Under the pieces are notes generated by a model, which was not told the DNA's origin, did not search any database, and saw only the letters and a list, made by a program, of their open reading frames with translations. Shown piece after piece: positions 1-12,729 of a stretch of DNA of 64,000 bases. The position numbers and the translations under genes were made by a program. Every line of letters begins with the position of its first letter. Within the stretch, counting starts at the first letter, position 1. The stretch is from Sphagnum magellanicum (Eukaryota > Streptophyta > Sphagnopsida > Sphagnales > Sphagnaceae): assembly GCA_021904315.1 (NCBI GenBank), contig CM038911.1:6607390-6671389 (forward strand), given 5' to 3'.

Positions 1-124
1 AAGAGGAGAGGGTCAAATTGTTAGGTTTTGCTGTAAAAACTTTCCCACCAAAACCGTGTTTATACCGCTTGGATGCTTTCCACAGCATTGCACTACTCTG
101 AAGGTCTTTGCAAAGGCAATATGA

Positions 125-1542
125 TCACACTCCAGGGCTTCCACCAGAAGTATTTTTCTTCAGAGTTGTGTTCTTCACAATCTGCAACAAAACAATAAGT
201 GAGCACCTCCATATCTTGTCATGGCACTGTCATTTGGATGCTGCTGACTGATGAAACTGTGTACTAGCCATGGGTGAATTTAAAAAGTGAGAATATTTCA
301 AGACTCTGCAGAAGTACTTACTTGACGCAGCATCTGATTCTCACGCTGTAACGTGGAAACCCGCTCCTCAAGTTCAGCATTCCGTTGCTCAAGCTCCTTA
401 GATCGCACTTCCAAGTCACTCAGATAAGCCTTCTTCCTTTCTCTAGCCTGCTGTGCTGACACACGGTTCCTTAGCAACCTGCAGGCCACATGCAAACATT
501 TGTATACATTACTTTGAATGATGCAATCCATGTGCCCTACTCCCCTGTGCATACAGCTGGACAAAACTCACTAGAAACTGCAGCAATTTGTGCTAGACTG
601 CAAGTCTGCTGCTGGAAACATTCTGGGAAAAAACCAATAATCTCACTTCATGTAACAAGTATCAAAACAGGCCTCCTTTCAGCATCTATCTAAACATATA
701 TGCTGGTATATTGAGCATGACTATGATCTGTTGCTTGACCCAGATCTTGGCATGTCCCATTGCCTTTGAAGTCACTGAAATTCTGAATTTGAAGCCTCTG
801 CAGTTGACATAGGCTAAGATTAAGAAAGATGTAACTTTAGACCTCTTTAATCGCTTGTGCTCTTTGTCAGCAGAAGCTCCCCCTCTTTTTCTAGAAGATG
901 GTCCAGCACTACCCTTCTCATGGCTGCGGGATGACCCTGCCCCTGATCCCAAACCTTTTCCTGACATTTCTGGGACCCTCCTGACATCTGAGTCACTCTC
1001 ATTCCCTGCAATCAGAAACCTTGCACACTTTTAACTTCAATGCCTGCCACTTCATAAAGCATCAAGCCAAATGTCAAATGGCTAGGACTCATGGACACCT
1101 TGCAAGAGTTTGTGGGTTCAAATCACTACTAGAGCATTCTAAAATGAGCATAGACAACAGCATTGGATATACAAATCATCCAGGATCAAAAGCCAGAGAC
1201 TTCCAACTCCTTGGAGAACAAATGGTCAACCGCGTTCCATTGAGATGGCTTGATCATCATGTCCACCTTCAAAATGGAGGCAGCAACCCTAACTATGAAG
1301 AGTATGTGGGCAGACCACAATGTCATTCCCCTTCTTCTTACCTTCGGTTATGCTCAGGAACCCATGTGGACTTTGCCTGACAAAATTGGTACTACCATCA
1401 ATCATCCAGGAACAAGCAAATTACCATCTTTTTTCAGATTCTCAGAAGAAGCAGGAGCCTCAGACACAGATATGGATTTCTCACTGCTGGTTTGCTTGGG
1501 CGAAGGAGACAAAAAAGCTGCACCAGCTGTTGCTGCCTGCAT
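125..1542 (-). CDS. HY5: HY5-type bZIP transcription factor, 4 exons, 164 aa
   Basis: HY5 is a nuclear bZIP activator of light-responsive genes that binds G-box/ACE elements and is degraded through COP1. Exons on the minus strand: 1542-1425, 1005-843, 478-322 and 181-125. All introns are GT-AG and the phases join without a stop (495 nt, 164 aa plus stop; Arabidopsis HY5 is 168 aa). Residues 42-53 read [12 protein letters not shown], the acidic plus VP motif contacted by COP1. The basic region around 88-112 includes [19 protein letters not shown], and the leucine zipper runs to about 146. The last exon starts with IVKNTT, matching the HY5 tail LKNTT, but lacks the usual Gly-rich end. The start at 1542 is the first ATG in its open frame, which also continues without ATG to about 1683. 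One zipper position reads VRSKELE where HY5 usually has VRVKDLE. Family assignment is near certain; a longer 5' coding part is possible. Confidence 0.93.
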
Positions 1543-3700
1543 TTGAGCTCTATCTTCCTGTACCTGAAGTTTACCACCTATTACAGGTTTCCAACCCTTT
1601 CCCAACTCCGTTTCCTTTACGTTTTCCTTAATGCTCCCTCTCACTGGTGTCAACTTTAGTTTCCTGTCTTCAGCCCCTGCCAAGCCACCTCTTTATCTTC
1701 AGACCCCCTTGCTCCCTCTACATTTTTCACAGTTTCAAAATTCTAGGTCTAACCCTACGAGACTAGAACTTTGTTGAGTACAAGTGGCAATGGCAAGTGC
1801 TGGCCCCTATCCCCTACCTGCATAGTGTTTGTGGAGCAATCCAAATAAAGAGCCTCACAACAGAGCATCTGAAGCTGAGATAACTATGTCAAGGCTTGCA
1901 AGATGAGCTCTAAACTATTGCAATCCACACTACAAATCTATGGCTTTCATCATTGGAGTCTTCCCCGGTATCAAGAGCAAGTCATCAACCGACCAAGGAC
2001 TCATTCCTTTCCACTTGAGAAATCTTACACTCTACAAACCTCTTTTCCAAAACGAGACACAGATAAAGGCCACATTTAGGAACCAGGTGGAAACCCAATC
2101 GCATGTCCATTCTAAAACCACCTGTTGACACATACCTCGAGGATGTTCCCTTCCACATGTGAACCTCTCTCTCCCTAGGACACGGTCAAACTGACCCCGA
2201 AATTGAAAGCCTTTCGCGTGTGTGCATGTGCTACAGATGCTATATCAGGATAGCAGCTTCTTCAGTTTGGCGACGAGAATTGAAACAGAAATGCAGACCG
2301 AGGGAAGGAAGGTAACGAACCCTGAACGATGGTTGAAGTGGCAGCAGCCACAGGATCGGTTACTTCCGGAACTTCGGCGTCCGTGTCATCACTCTCGGAG
2401 GAGTATGCCTCGGAGGCTAGATCTGCCTCGGAGTCTACCCACTGATCCTTGTCGTCTTCGGCCTCCAAGTCATTCATTAAATCAAAATCGCTACCTCCGT
2501 GTCTCTATCTGATTCTCCTCCTTCTCTCTAGTTAACTCCCAGGTAAATTCAAGCCACAAGTCTCTCTGTCTCTATCTCTGTCTCTGTCGCTCTCCCTCTT
2601 CTCACCTCGCCTTTTTCACTCAAGCCCCCTGTTGTTTCAAACCTCCCTTTTCCGCAAACAAAGAATGGCTTCCTTTTGCACTCCAACTTTGCTGCAAATG
2701 GTACCTCACTCCAATTCCAAGCGACCCGGATACGAACAACTTAAGAGATAGATCTACTATAACATTGGTTCCTCAGCGAAGCAAACTGAAGAAGTCGGAC
2801 ATGATGAGTATAACAACAGCATCTGTTCTGCCCCTCCTGCTGCGGCTGCTGCTACTTCTCCTTCGCTTTATGCTGTTTTGGAGGCAGGCTTTCCAATCAA
2901 ACTCGTCCCAGCTCCAAAACACACGACATTTATTCTCAAATCTGAACAAAAAAAAAACAGAGCAAGCAAAACGAAATTCCAAAGAGCAACACCCTATAAA
3001 ACCACAACGATAAACCGATGGAGCTCAAACCCTTGCGTCCACCACCTACCTTGCTAACACTTCCAAACTGCTGCAGCAGAGCAACAGCGACGACACGGGA
3101 AAAAAAAACACCGAAAAAAGAAGAGGAAAAACAAAAGTGTCAAATTCGCTCGCTTTTTTCCCCTCGTCGTACGCGAGAAGCAACAACGAAATAAGACAGC
3201 AACAGGGCGGGGGTTGGGAGAGGGGCTTTTTTTTTTTTTTTCGTTTGGCGAGTGTTCGTAAAAACTCTGGTTGATCGAGAGCCGCTACTACATCTAAAAC
3301 CGTCGATACCTTCGTCTCTTCCAAATGAAACGGTCACGATTCACTCTTGTCAGTTACTCGAGTCGTACTACACAGCAGGATTTTATACGAGCGACCCGTC
3401 GCTTTGTAATTTTTTTTATTATATTTAATTAGTTTCTGTCTCTTTCTCTCTCTCCCTTGCTGGTCCTCAAATGGCCAAGACAGACGTGGCCGCTTGTCGT
3501 GCAAGGCAGGAGGAGGCGGCATTATATTTTTTAGAATTTTTTTTTAAAAAAAATTTAAAAGAGGGAGAAGAACGTGGCCTTGTCTGGTGGAGGGAATAGC
3601 GACGACGTGGCCTTCTTATCAAGGGCCGAGATTGGCGGATGAGGAGGACGAGCGGATGGGATTGTATAGTTTGCCAAAAAGAAGGAAAAAGATGAAAACC
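1543..3700 (-). promoter_or_regulatory. 5' region of the HY5-type gene, CpG-rich, with CT-rich tract
   Basis: Upstream of the HY5 start the sequence becomes richer in C, G and CpG than the rest of the intergenic DNA, especially 2240-2500 and 3030-3700. A CT-rich microsatellite-like stretch (tctctctgtctctatctctg and similar) lies at about 2560-2640, as is common in plant 5' UTRs and promoters. A poly(T) run at 3228-3241 and poly(A)/poly(T) runs at 3530-3560 follow. This fits a promoter plus 5' UTR of a minus-strand gene. No transcription start could be fixed. Confidence 0.5.
2262..2477 (-). CDS. Acidic open frame upstream of HY5: possible 5' exon or uORF
   Basis: A minus-strand frame opens with a true ATG at 2477, just after an in-frame TAG, and reads MNDLEAEDDKDQWVDSEADL followed by a Ser/Asp/Glu-rich stretch to about residue 52. 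The composition is strongly acidic and the DNA is CpG-rich, so it looks more coding than its neighbourhood. It could be an extra first exon giving HY5 an acidic N-terminus, or a separate short upstream ORF in the HY5 transcript. A possible donor lies near 2325 (CAGG/GTTCG), but I found no convincing acceptor joining it to the frame at 1683-1425. Function is not recognised. Confidence 0.3.
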   Translation of the reverse strand: MNDLEAEDDKDQWVDSEADLASEAYSSESDDTDAEVPEVTDPVAAATSTIVQGSLPSFPRSAFLFQFSSPN

Positions 3701-5689
3701 CATATCCTTAAGGCATTAGGGGAACTAGTTACCTACACTGGTAGGCCTACCATTATAAAATATTTAAAATTACCCCCCAAAACATAAATTGGTTGCTTCT
3801 AAATTAAATGTCATAAAATTATCATATTACATGAATACCTAAAATCAGCTTCTCTGAGAATTGAGTCCAAATTTAGATTTTCCTGACTTAAATATAGGCT
3901 TACTAAAAGGCCTCACCATGAAGCATAATTGTAAGGTTTTAGGGTTAGGCCCAAAGGAGGCAGGCAAATGCCTGAAGTGGTAACCTACTGGCTAAGCCAG
4001 AATTTCAGGAATGAATATGATGCCCCCCATCCATCCAAGGGCCTCATTACTGGTAATTGGTGTAATGAATTGGATATCTTTTCCTTAGAGAGGAGAGAGG
4101 CTTGGGTGAATCAGCAACTACACTATACCTATGGTAAAAATCAATGTTGGGTGGGTAATCAGATTTTTTTATAAAATCAACTGGACTTGGAATCGGGTTC
4201 TTGGTTTAATTTATATGTGAAACTAAAACCAAAACCAAAATCAGAATCTAGATAAATGTTTTTGGAAGAAAAAAAGTGACTAGAACTGAGATTAATCAGA
4301 GGTTAACTGTCAGTTAATTGTTGATTCAGGTCTTGAATGGAGTGGCATATTCAGAACCAGAAAAGTAAAGAACAACACAACACAAATTTAAAAACCCTCC
4401 AAAGTCCCATATACAACTAAGCAGTGTTTTCTTTAGTGGTGAAATATCACCAGATTTCAACCCAGAATCTGCCCCTTCTACCTATAAACCTTAAAAAAAA
4501 AAGCTAAAACTAGGGCATAATCATCGAAAGGCTACCTAGGGTTCACCTACGATTTTTCCTAAACTCTAATAGCTATTGCCATGTATGGCGAGCTTGAAAT
4601 TGTTCTCGCCATCAAATGGCTCCATCATTTTGTCCAAAGTTGTCGCTACCTACCACATTGTTGTCACTTCTCGCCAAAACATTAACCTAGGTTAGAAACA
4701 CTTATCACTTGTTGAATGTGAACAAGTCATTGTCACCATCACTAGCTATGCAATTAGGATCGCCATCACCATTGCTTCCAAGTTCCCACTACCCAATGGA
4801 TTGTGAATATGATAACGCCACATCTATGATCTACCTATTAGAATTGTCTGTTAGATTTTAGTATTTTTTAGTTGAATGAACGTCTTCAATGTTCATGCCT
4901 AGAGAGCTAGAGCAGCAAGCTAGATGACAAGCTTGGTAATCATCATATTTGGTAATGTGATAGACCCAATGGCTCATGAGATGGTTAACCATGTGTTTAG
5001 TTTCAACGATAAACACTAGAATAAGGAAAATCATTTTGTAGACTTCAATGTTCAAGCTTGTTGCTTAAAGTGCTTTCAATGGAAAAAACAGAGTTTAGAA
5101 CGTTAAACCCTATCTTTTGATTTAGTTGTTTACAACTTGCAAGGTTGTTGTAAGATATTGTTATTGTCATTGGCAACACTACTCAATGTGCACCTTGTAA
5201 TGTGCTTGTGAATACAAAGCTTGAAGAATTGAACTAGGGTATAAGACGTTACTATATAGTGCAGATTATAGAAATATGTGTTTTTCCATTGTTTGCTCTC
5301 TTATGATTTTTACAAATTTACATACAATCCATCTCAATGTTGCATTTTGTACACATTGTAAAGTCCAAAGTCATTTTGAATCACATTGCCATTATGAGTT
5401 GTGAGTCGTGACCAATCATCTATCCAAAGTCAAGAAGCATCTTCAATTCCACTACCACTATCATTTGTGAGTTGTAACATGTGATTAATTTGTTTAAATC
5501 CCAAACTCCAAATTCATCTTCAATCACATTGCAACCTACCATTATGAGTTGTGACCAATCTATGATTTTATTGAGATTTTTGAGTGTCTATAATTCCCGT
5601 TTAAAGTTTAAAGTTTTTTTTCCATTAAACACAACCCTTTTGCAACCTCCAAAGGACTTTAAGTTCCACAAGTTTTTTTTTCATATAAT
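3701..5689. other. AT-rich intergenic DNA, no gene seen
   Basis: No open frame here has recognisable protein similarity. The composition drops to AT-rich, CpG-poor sequence with many stops in all frames. The long Ser/Asn/Gln-rich frame from 5481 merges into the transposase relic that follows. Nothing else is supported. Confidence 0.6.
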
Positions 5690-8440
5690 GTCTAGTAATC
5701 TAATATCTTCTAATACCAACCAAACCCCAATTCTTACCCCAATTGAACCTCTCTCTGATGCAAATCTTTGGATTTTTGTTGAGAAGACTAAAAGGAAAAG
5801 GAAAGCATATAAGCAAAATAAGGTGTGAACCATGATGTTTGGAGTGTGAAACTACCTTTGGGCTAAATTTGTGGTGGATGAACAAGGGAAGGTGCACCTA
5901 CTAATGAGATGCAAGGTTTGTTGCAAAATAGATGGTAAGGACGAAATGCTTACCCTTAAAATTAGCAACCTTTAAAAACATGTTGGAAGAAGGAAAGCCT
6001 TAGTGGTAGTCCCTAGAGTTTGTGGTGTTGGTGAATATTACATGAACAAAGACAAATTGTCCATGTTAAGAATGAAAGGTTATATGCAATAACTACGAAG
6101 GATTTAGTTTTCAAGCAAGTTTATCATGCTGCTATTGAAGAAAGGAAAAAAAAAAACTGGTGCAATTTTTTACATGTTTCCACATATTAATTAAAGGAAG
6201 GCCCATGATTGCTTTTGAAAGCATGAGCAAACTACAACATTTCCTTGATGTCAAAAACTTTACAAAAACCTATTGGTCAAACACAAATGGTTGGGATAAC
6301 ATCTTGCATGCATGACTTGGTTGTCAACAAAACCAAAACATTGGTTGAAGCTACTAGCTTCATTTCCTTTTCCTGTGATGAAGTGATAACTTTAGATCAG
6401 CAATCTTGGGTTTCCATTCATGCCTATTTTGTTGAAAATTGGCAATGAATTCCATTGTTATTATTTTTACAACGAATGGATGTTGATGGGGCCACTTCTA
6501 ATAACCTAAAGTGCATTTTGGTGGATACCATGGTTTTTTTTAGTGACTTGAATTAGGATAATATTGCATATAAACTAATCATTTTTGGAGTTAATAAGGT
6601 GAATGTTTTTCAAGGTGTCAAAACAAGTGTGATAATCCATGAAAAATCAAAATGCACCATTCATAATTGGTGTTCATTACATGAACCATAGCACTAATTT
6701 GGCGATTTAGACTTTTCCAAGTTCAGCATTGTGGGAAAATTTGAAGATGTGATGTAGAGCCTATATGCATATTTTTCACACAGTCCAAAAAAAATTCATG
6801 AATTCATTGAAGTGGCCAACATCATGGAAACAAAAGGTCAACGGATTTTGAAAGACATCAAAACCCATTGGATTTCAATGTTATTCCTAGCTAAAACAGT
6901 TTTATCTTAATATTGGGCCTTGGTTTTGAAAATGCATAAGGATGTTGGCATTGTTAATCAAGTTGCTAGTAATTTGGAGTTGTTTTGTGATTTAGAAGTA
7001 ATGTTTGGGCTCTCTCGCATCGTGCCTTTGCTTGAAGGGCCAAATGAATTGATAAAATTCTCCCAATCTAACAATGTTTTATATGTGATTTTGTTGTTGT
7101 TATGAAGTTGTGTCAAATAGATCTTTACTACTAATACATTGACCCCTTGAATGCTTACATAGGTGATGTGTTCAATGGATATCGAAACTTATTGAATGGG
7201 ACATCAGATGTGGTGGCACGCATGAATGCGCACCTAATTTAAATATTAGTTTGGAAATTTGGAATTTTCAAATTGTTGGCACTTCCATCATGACACATTC
7301 TCATTATCTTGACACATTTATTTATGTGTCTATGACTCATGTTATTGTCTAATAAACCATCAACAATGTGCAAAGACAATGTTTTGAATCTACAACCAAG
7401 TGAAAACATGAATAGGGGGACTGTGTAGATTGTCACACATGTAATTTTTCTAGATTACGTACAAACATAAAATTTAAAGCCATATTCAAAATTAACATTG
7501 TTAATTTTTTAATTATTCATGTTTTCATAACCATTAATGGGAATCATCATAAAAAATTTGGATGAATTTTAAAAAGATTATGGACTCATAATGGACTTTT
7601 GAAATGATAACATTACATTTGTCACACAGAAAAAATGAAAAATTGGAACCCAAAAAATGTCAAAGTAATGTTAAAATAAAAATTAGAAAATAAAACATCA
7701 TCAAATGAAAAATTTATTAATGAAGTGCATTGAAACTTTCTTAATATATATATTTTTAATTTTTAAAAGTTGTAGATGGAATGATTATAATAAATTTTTA
7801 TACTTGAAAGTCCATTTCACATTAAAAATTTTAATCTTTTGTATGGATTTTCAAATGCCACTTTTGAGACACATAACCATGTTTTCACTTAACCAAGGTT
7901 AGTGATGAATTGGAAAAATGTTTTCCAATTTAGGATGTGATGGATGGTTTAAGGTTCGTTTACCCACAATACTAGTTAAAAACTTCATGTGAATAGACCT
8001 TTCTTGTTCATATGGCTATTTTGAAATGTTTTTATAGTTAGCTTAAGAAACTTGGATCATCCCAAACTTGGATCTTGGCTGTTTTTTATGTGAACATTTT
8101 GGACTTATAGTTTCTTTTTTTCAAGATCAAAATGATGTCCAATGCTCTAAGGGCTATGGACCATCCTTGGATGTTAATCCAACATCCAAACTTTGGAAGA
8201 AACACTCTTCTAATGCATTGTTATGTGTTTGACTTTCTGAATTCACAAGTGTGGGAAAATTGGCTGTGTTCCATATTATGGGATTTACAAAAGATGAGAG
8301 AAATTTCTCAAATCTAACATTCATGAAAACTAGATTATGGAATCGGCTTTGTGAACATTTAGATTTGGTGGTGTGCATATTTGCACAACCATTTTATTCA
8401 ATTGATATTTTTCCTTATGATGATGTAACAACAACTTAAA
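5690..8440 (+). mobile_element. Dead hAT-superfamily transposon, family 1, near full-length coding part
   Basis: Pieces of one transposase lie in order on the plus strand, broken by stops and frameshifts. At about 5890-6000 a BED-like zinc finger reads MRCKVCCKIDGKDE then KHVGRRKALV. At 6245-6450 comes the frame with FSCDEVITLDQQSWVSIHAY (the conserved transposase core near the DEVTT/QSW motif), and 6470-6700 continues it to VFQGVKTS. At 6720-7110 follow SLYAYFSHSPKK, METKGQRILKDIKTHW and LLEGPNELIKFSQ. The C-terminal dimerisation region lies at 8250-8440: FTKDERNFSNLTFMKTRLWN followed by RLCEHLDLVV. Stops are frequent, so it is not functional. Terminal inverted repeats and target duplications were not identified, so the limits are those of coding similarity. 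Confidence 0.8.
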
Positions 8441-9146
8441 CTAATGAAAAAAAAAAAGGGTCTTCTGGCTTGATTTTTTTGGAAAACAAGCTTAGTTTTC
8501 CATGATGTTGACCAATTTGTGCTCTAGGTAAATCTATCCTTCCTATTTTCCTTTTATGATCAAACTAACATGTGGCTTACAGGTCAAGATCATGTGTTGT
8601 AATTGGGTGCAATGTCCTCTTTGACAAAGGTTCAACTCCCTCACATGATTTGTTATTTTTATTTATTTTTACATTGTATTCTATTCATGTGATTTCAATT
8701 TCAATTCCTTATAAATTAATTGTGTTTCATCCTTAATTTCTAAGTTGTAATTCAAATAGCTTCAGTCATTAGCCATATTTTTTTGCGAATCTTTGTCATT
8801 CCAATCTTCCAACACTTGCGAAATGACTCCACAATTTTTTCTATTATTGCTTAAATATATACTTTGTCAAAATTGAAATATCCATTATTCACACATTGGT
8901 TACAAGTTGAAATAGCCAAATATACCACCCTTCCAAGGGGAAAATAGCCATATGCTATCTTTATTTTTTTCCAAAATAGGTAGTAAAAAAATAACCAAAC
9001 ATATTAGTGTAGCCACTTGAGCTTCTAGCTCAAACATATAGTAACCAATAAGGCCATTGTTAAGAATCCTTAAAAGAAACACTACAACTGAGGTTTCAAA
9101 GTCCAAACTTAACATTTCCAACATTAAATATAGCCATTAAATGATA
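8441..9146. other. AT-rich intergenic DNA, no gene seen
   Basis: This stretch follows the hAT relic and may hold its 3' non-coding end. It has no conserved frame, tRNA-like or clear repeat structure that I can support. Confidence 0.5.
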
Positions 9147-9320
9147 GAATTATTCATAAAGTCACCTTGTATCCACCTTGTTTTTGGGTTTACTTTCACC
9201 CCCTATCCCCTCTTTCAATGTATTTGCAAAATAAGGAAGTTTCATTAAATTTCAATGTGAAATGATGAAATTCAGCATTTAATGCACAAAGTTTGAAAGT
9301 AATTATAATAATTGTAGGCA
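9147..9320 (+). repeat. Diverged copy of the inverted-repeat element at 11980
   Basis: The segment begins GAATTATTCATAAAGTCACC, matching the terminal repeat GAGTTATCCGTAAAGTAACC at 11980. It continues in register through ctttcaccccctatcccctc (9193 here, about 12030 there) and cagcatttaatgcacaa (about 9273 and 12107). CpG sites of the other copy read TpG/CpA here, as expected after methylation decay. The right end is not recognisable, so this is a truncated or eroded relative. Confidence 0.6.
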
Positions 9321-11979
9321 AACATTAAATAGTAACAATGGATTAAATACGGCATGATTTGCAACACGCCTTGATAATCAAGGTTGTGGACCTTGATGAC
9401 CTGAACCTCGTTGTTCACCAGGCGTACCTTAGTTAACCAAACTTGATTGAGCACCCCCACCTCCTGAACTTGCTTACCCAACAATTCCCCCGATTCACTT
9501 GCCAAAACCTAGCCTCACCTTAGCTCCCCTAAACATAATTTTTTTTCTCACCTACCCACCATTCCAAACCCTCTCCCCAAGGCAAGATCATCCCCCAAAC
9601 CCATCTCCTTCCCAAGGAACCATTCCCCACCCATCTTCACCTTTAGGCAACATCCTGTCGTTTGCCTTGTCTTTTCCTCAAGGACACATCTTTTCCATGG
9701 GCCCACATTCTCCCTAGCCACATCTCTTTTTCCCCGATGATATTATTAATTAAAATTTTGATGTTTTTTGTAAACTTGTTTAAAAAATTAATGTTTGTGA
9801 TTAATAAGGGTTTAGGGTTATCATTCCATGTTAATTTGGATCAAATCAATTATGGTTGCGAAAAAGTTGTCATTAAGGGCATAATCATTAAATTCAATGT
9901 TGCACTGTTTGAATAATGATGACAATGACATGATAACATGAACCCATCATTGCTAACTTCTTTTTTCTACCCATTTGGTTTAGGGTTTGGTTGATCTATG
10001 AATAGTATTCACCTTCCATGGTCAATTTCTTTCTAGTGTTGTCTAGGGATTTAAAGAATTTGAGCTTGGCAATGACACCATTACTTGACCATGGTAAATG
10101 CCCCAAGGATGTTTTGCTTTTCCATGCATGTTCAAGGATGCCAAGTTGTTGATGTTTAGGAATGTGTCCTATTGTATCCCCAATGGAAAACATTTGCATT
10201 TGCATGCTTTGTGTTTCAATTACATTTTTTGTTGCTTCAAACTTTCATTTTGAACTTTGTAATTATTTTTGGTGCAATTCAAGTTTTTTTCTTCTTTGCA
10301 ACATCATTTTTGGATCTCATGTGTTTTGTTATTGCATCTTTTTTACAACATAATCTTAAGACTATGTGTATGGTTGTCTTTTATTTATTTTAGTGTGTAT
10401 TTTTTCTTCTTTGTCTTAGTTTGCAATGTGTGTTTTTTCATCTCATTCATTTTCAACATCGTTTTCTATCGCAAACAGCCATGTTTAACAAGGAATTCAC
10501 TTCAAAAACACATGACAATGATGGGGGTGATTCGTTCTTTGAAAATTGACTCCATCACTGCAAGAACCAAGACTGTTATGATGATGGCATGAGGTGCGCA
10601 AGAAGGAAAAGGGCAAAACAATGTTGTTGTTTACATGGTTTTTGTTTTAGTATACTCTAAAGGAGAGGGCACAATTTTTTTTTAAGATTGACGAATTGTT
10701 GAAGATGTAATCTACATTATCAAAAGGTAAGTGCCAACCCAAGTACAAATGCCCATGTTGTGAGAAACTATGGGGAAGCAAACTTAAATCAAATTAACAT
10801 TTTTCACATTGTCATGCCTAGAGGTGAGGGCCATCAATGATTACAAACCATGGCCCATTGTTGTGAAAGCATTACAGACTACATATGCATTTGGGGTGAC
10901 AAGTAATCAAGCACTTGTACCCACCAAGCCCCAAGGAAATGCATGGTCTACATTTTCAAACTAGTAACAAGATGTGTCCCCACCAACTATAACCATTTGA
11001 GGTTCACTTGAAGCTCGCATGTGACATTTAATAAAGCAATTCAACCTTGGCATTATACCTTAACCTGTCACACATATAACCCTACTTCGTCCCAACATTG
11101 TTCAATTACCAAAAGAGAATGCAAGCGTTATGAAATCATTTGCATCCATGCAACAATGCCATAAACCCATTAATTGAGTTATTGTTCTAATGTTAAGCAC
11201 CTTACAAACAGAGACAATGCGATTGCAACAGATTTTTGACACGAAAAATTCCAATGATTCGGACCTTGATTATCATCCACAATGCATATGACAAATTGAG
11301 AATGTCATTCATAGGCCCTTTCTTGGTTTTATATTAAAAGAGGAGTTTTAGTACAATCCTTTTATAGTTTAGCCTGATTGGCATGGGAGGATATGATTGT
11401 AGCCTAGGATTCTCCTTGTGATGATAAATGTGGGTGACAATAAAAAAAACAATTGCAACAATATCTTGGGGTCTATAGGCTAAATCACAATTTAATTTGT
11501 TTTGGTTTTAGACCCTTGTCTAAAGGCCTTGGGACCTATTTAAAGTTCTTGACCAATTAGAATGTTCAATTTCATTGAACCCTCCTTGGACCCTTGTGTA
11601 AAGGGCCTTTAGTTTAGGCTAGTAAAAGTAGATTAGATTGGCTCGATTTGGCTTTCTCAAATATTTGTATCAATCTGACCTGTTTTTTAAATAATTTACA
11701 AAATAATTTAAATTCTTTCCAGTGATGTTTTGAATTTGGAAATAACCATAAATTGACTGGAACCTAACCTACCCAAAATTGACCCTATAAAAAAAATTCG
11801 AACCAAAATCACACTGGTTTATTAAATAATTAATAATATGAAGCACAACAACAGAACCAACCTAGCTTGATGGAACTCCTCTTCTAACCAGGGATTAACC
11901 TGCCCTAACCTACCCTAGAAGCAAGAACCGACATATTTTGAAATAGTCATATAACCAAAAGCGGAACCGGCCTTCACAT
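9321..11979. other. Intergenic DNA with a possible zinc-finger transposase fragment
   Basis: Mostly AT-rich sequence without a gene. Around 10720-10830 the plus strand reads KYKCPCCEKLWGSKLKSN, a stop, then HFSHCHA, a C-x2-C...H pattern like the BED fingers at the N-terminus of hAT transposases, followed by frames full of stops. A Pro/Ser-rich frame at 9499-9717 and a Phe-rich frame at 10269-10592 look like low-complexity sequence. The zinc-finger reading is weak. Confidence 0.35.
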
Positions 11980-12371
11980 GAGTTATCCGTAAAGTAACCC
12001 TGTCTTCACCCTGTCTTCGGGCCTCCTTTCACCCCCTATCCCCTCGTTCAGAAGTATCCGCAAAGTAAAGATATTTTAATAAATCTCAGTATGAAAAGCT
12101 GATACTCAGCATTTAATGCACAAGGTTCGAGACTAATTTTAGTAATGTACAGTTAGGAGCAGTGAAGATATATGTAGCAGCAGTGGAGGCGCTCAGGAAA
12201 AAGGAAAGATAGGATGAAACGCAGTTTACCACCAAAATTGATGGTTTTCGGAGTTTCATCCCCCCTTGAATGCTAATGTACTTTTTTGCAGGCTTTTTTC
12301 TAATCTAACCCTGTGTATATGACCAAACTCAGGGTTCTGGTGCTGTGTTTTTCTTACTTTACGGATAACTC
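11980..12371. mobile_element. MITE-like element with perfect 18-bp terminal inverted repeats
   Basis: The left end is GAGTTATCCGTAAAGTAA (11980-11997) and the right end is its exact reverse complement TTACTTTACGGATAACTC (12354-12371), giving a 392-bp element without coding capacity. A related, more decayed copy starts at 9147, which supports a repeat family rather than a chance palindrome. No clear target-site duplication is visible at the edges, so the superfamily is undetermined. It lies about 360 bp before the first ATG of the PPR gene model. Confidence 0.65.
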
Positions 12372-12729
12372 TTCAGACTTCTCCGGATTGTTTTTTAGAT
12401 TTCAACAAATATTTTAACCCTACGAATTGGGTATCGCAGAGCACAACCGCCTACTAAACAGCGCGTTCATTCCTGCTCCATTTTTTTACGACTCCTGGTG
12501 CTGCATGTTTTGGTGTCGAGGTTTTGGAGGGTTTTAGGGCAATTGCAGGCGGACGAGTGATGTTCAATGTGGAATTTTCCCACCAAGAATTGCACAGCTG
12601 GTGGCGGCGGCGGGAGAGAGATTGGATTTGCGTCGACTCGCGACGCTCGAAAGAGTATTGGATTTGGGTCCAGTTGGGATGGTCTGGGATTGTGAGGAGC
12701 ATAGCAATTCTTAACGTTTTTGCGAAGCA
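12372..12729 (+). promoter_or_regulatory. CpG-richer 5' region of the PDF-PPR gene
   Basis: CpG content rises between about 12430 and 12960 compared with the surrounding AT-rich DNA. This agrees with a promoter and 5' UTR in front of the proposed ATG at 12730. Open frames on both strands here have no recognisable similarity and are treated as chance products of the GC-rich composition. Confidence 0.4.
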
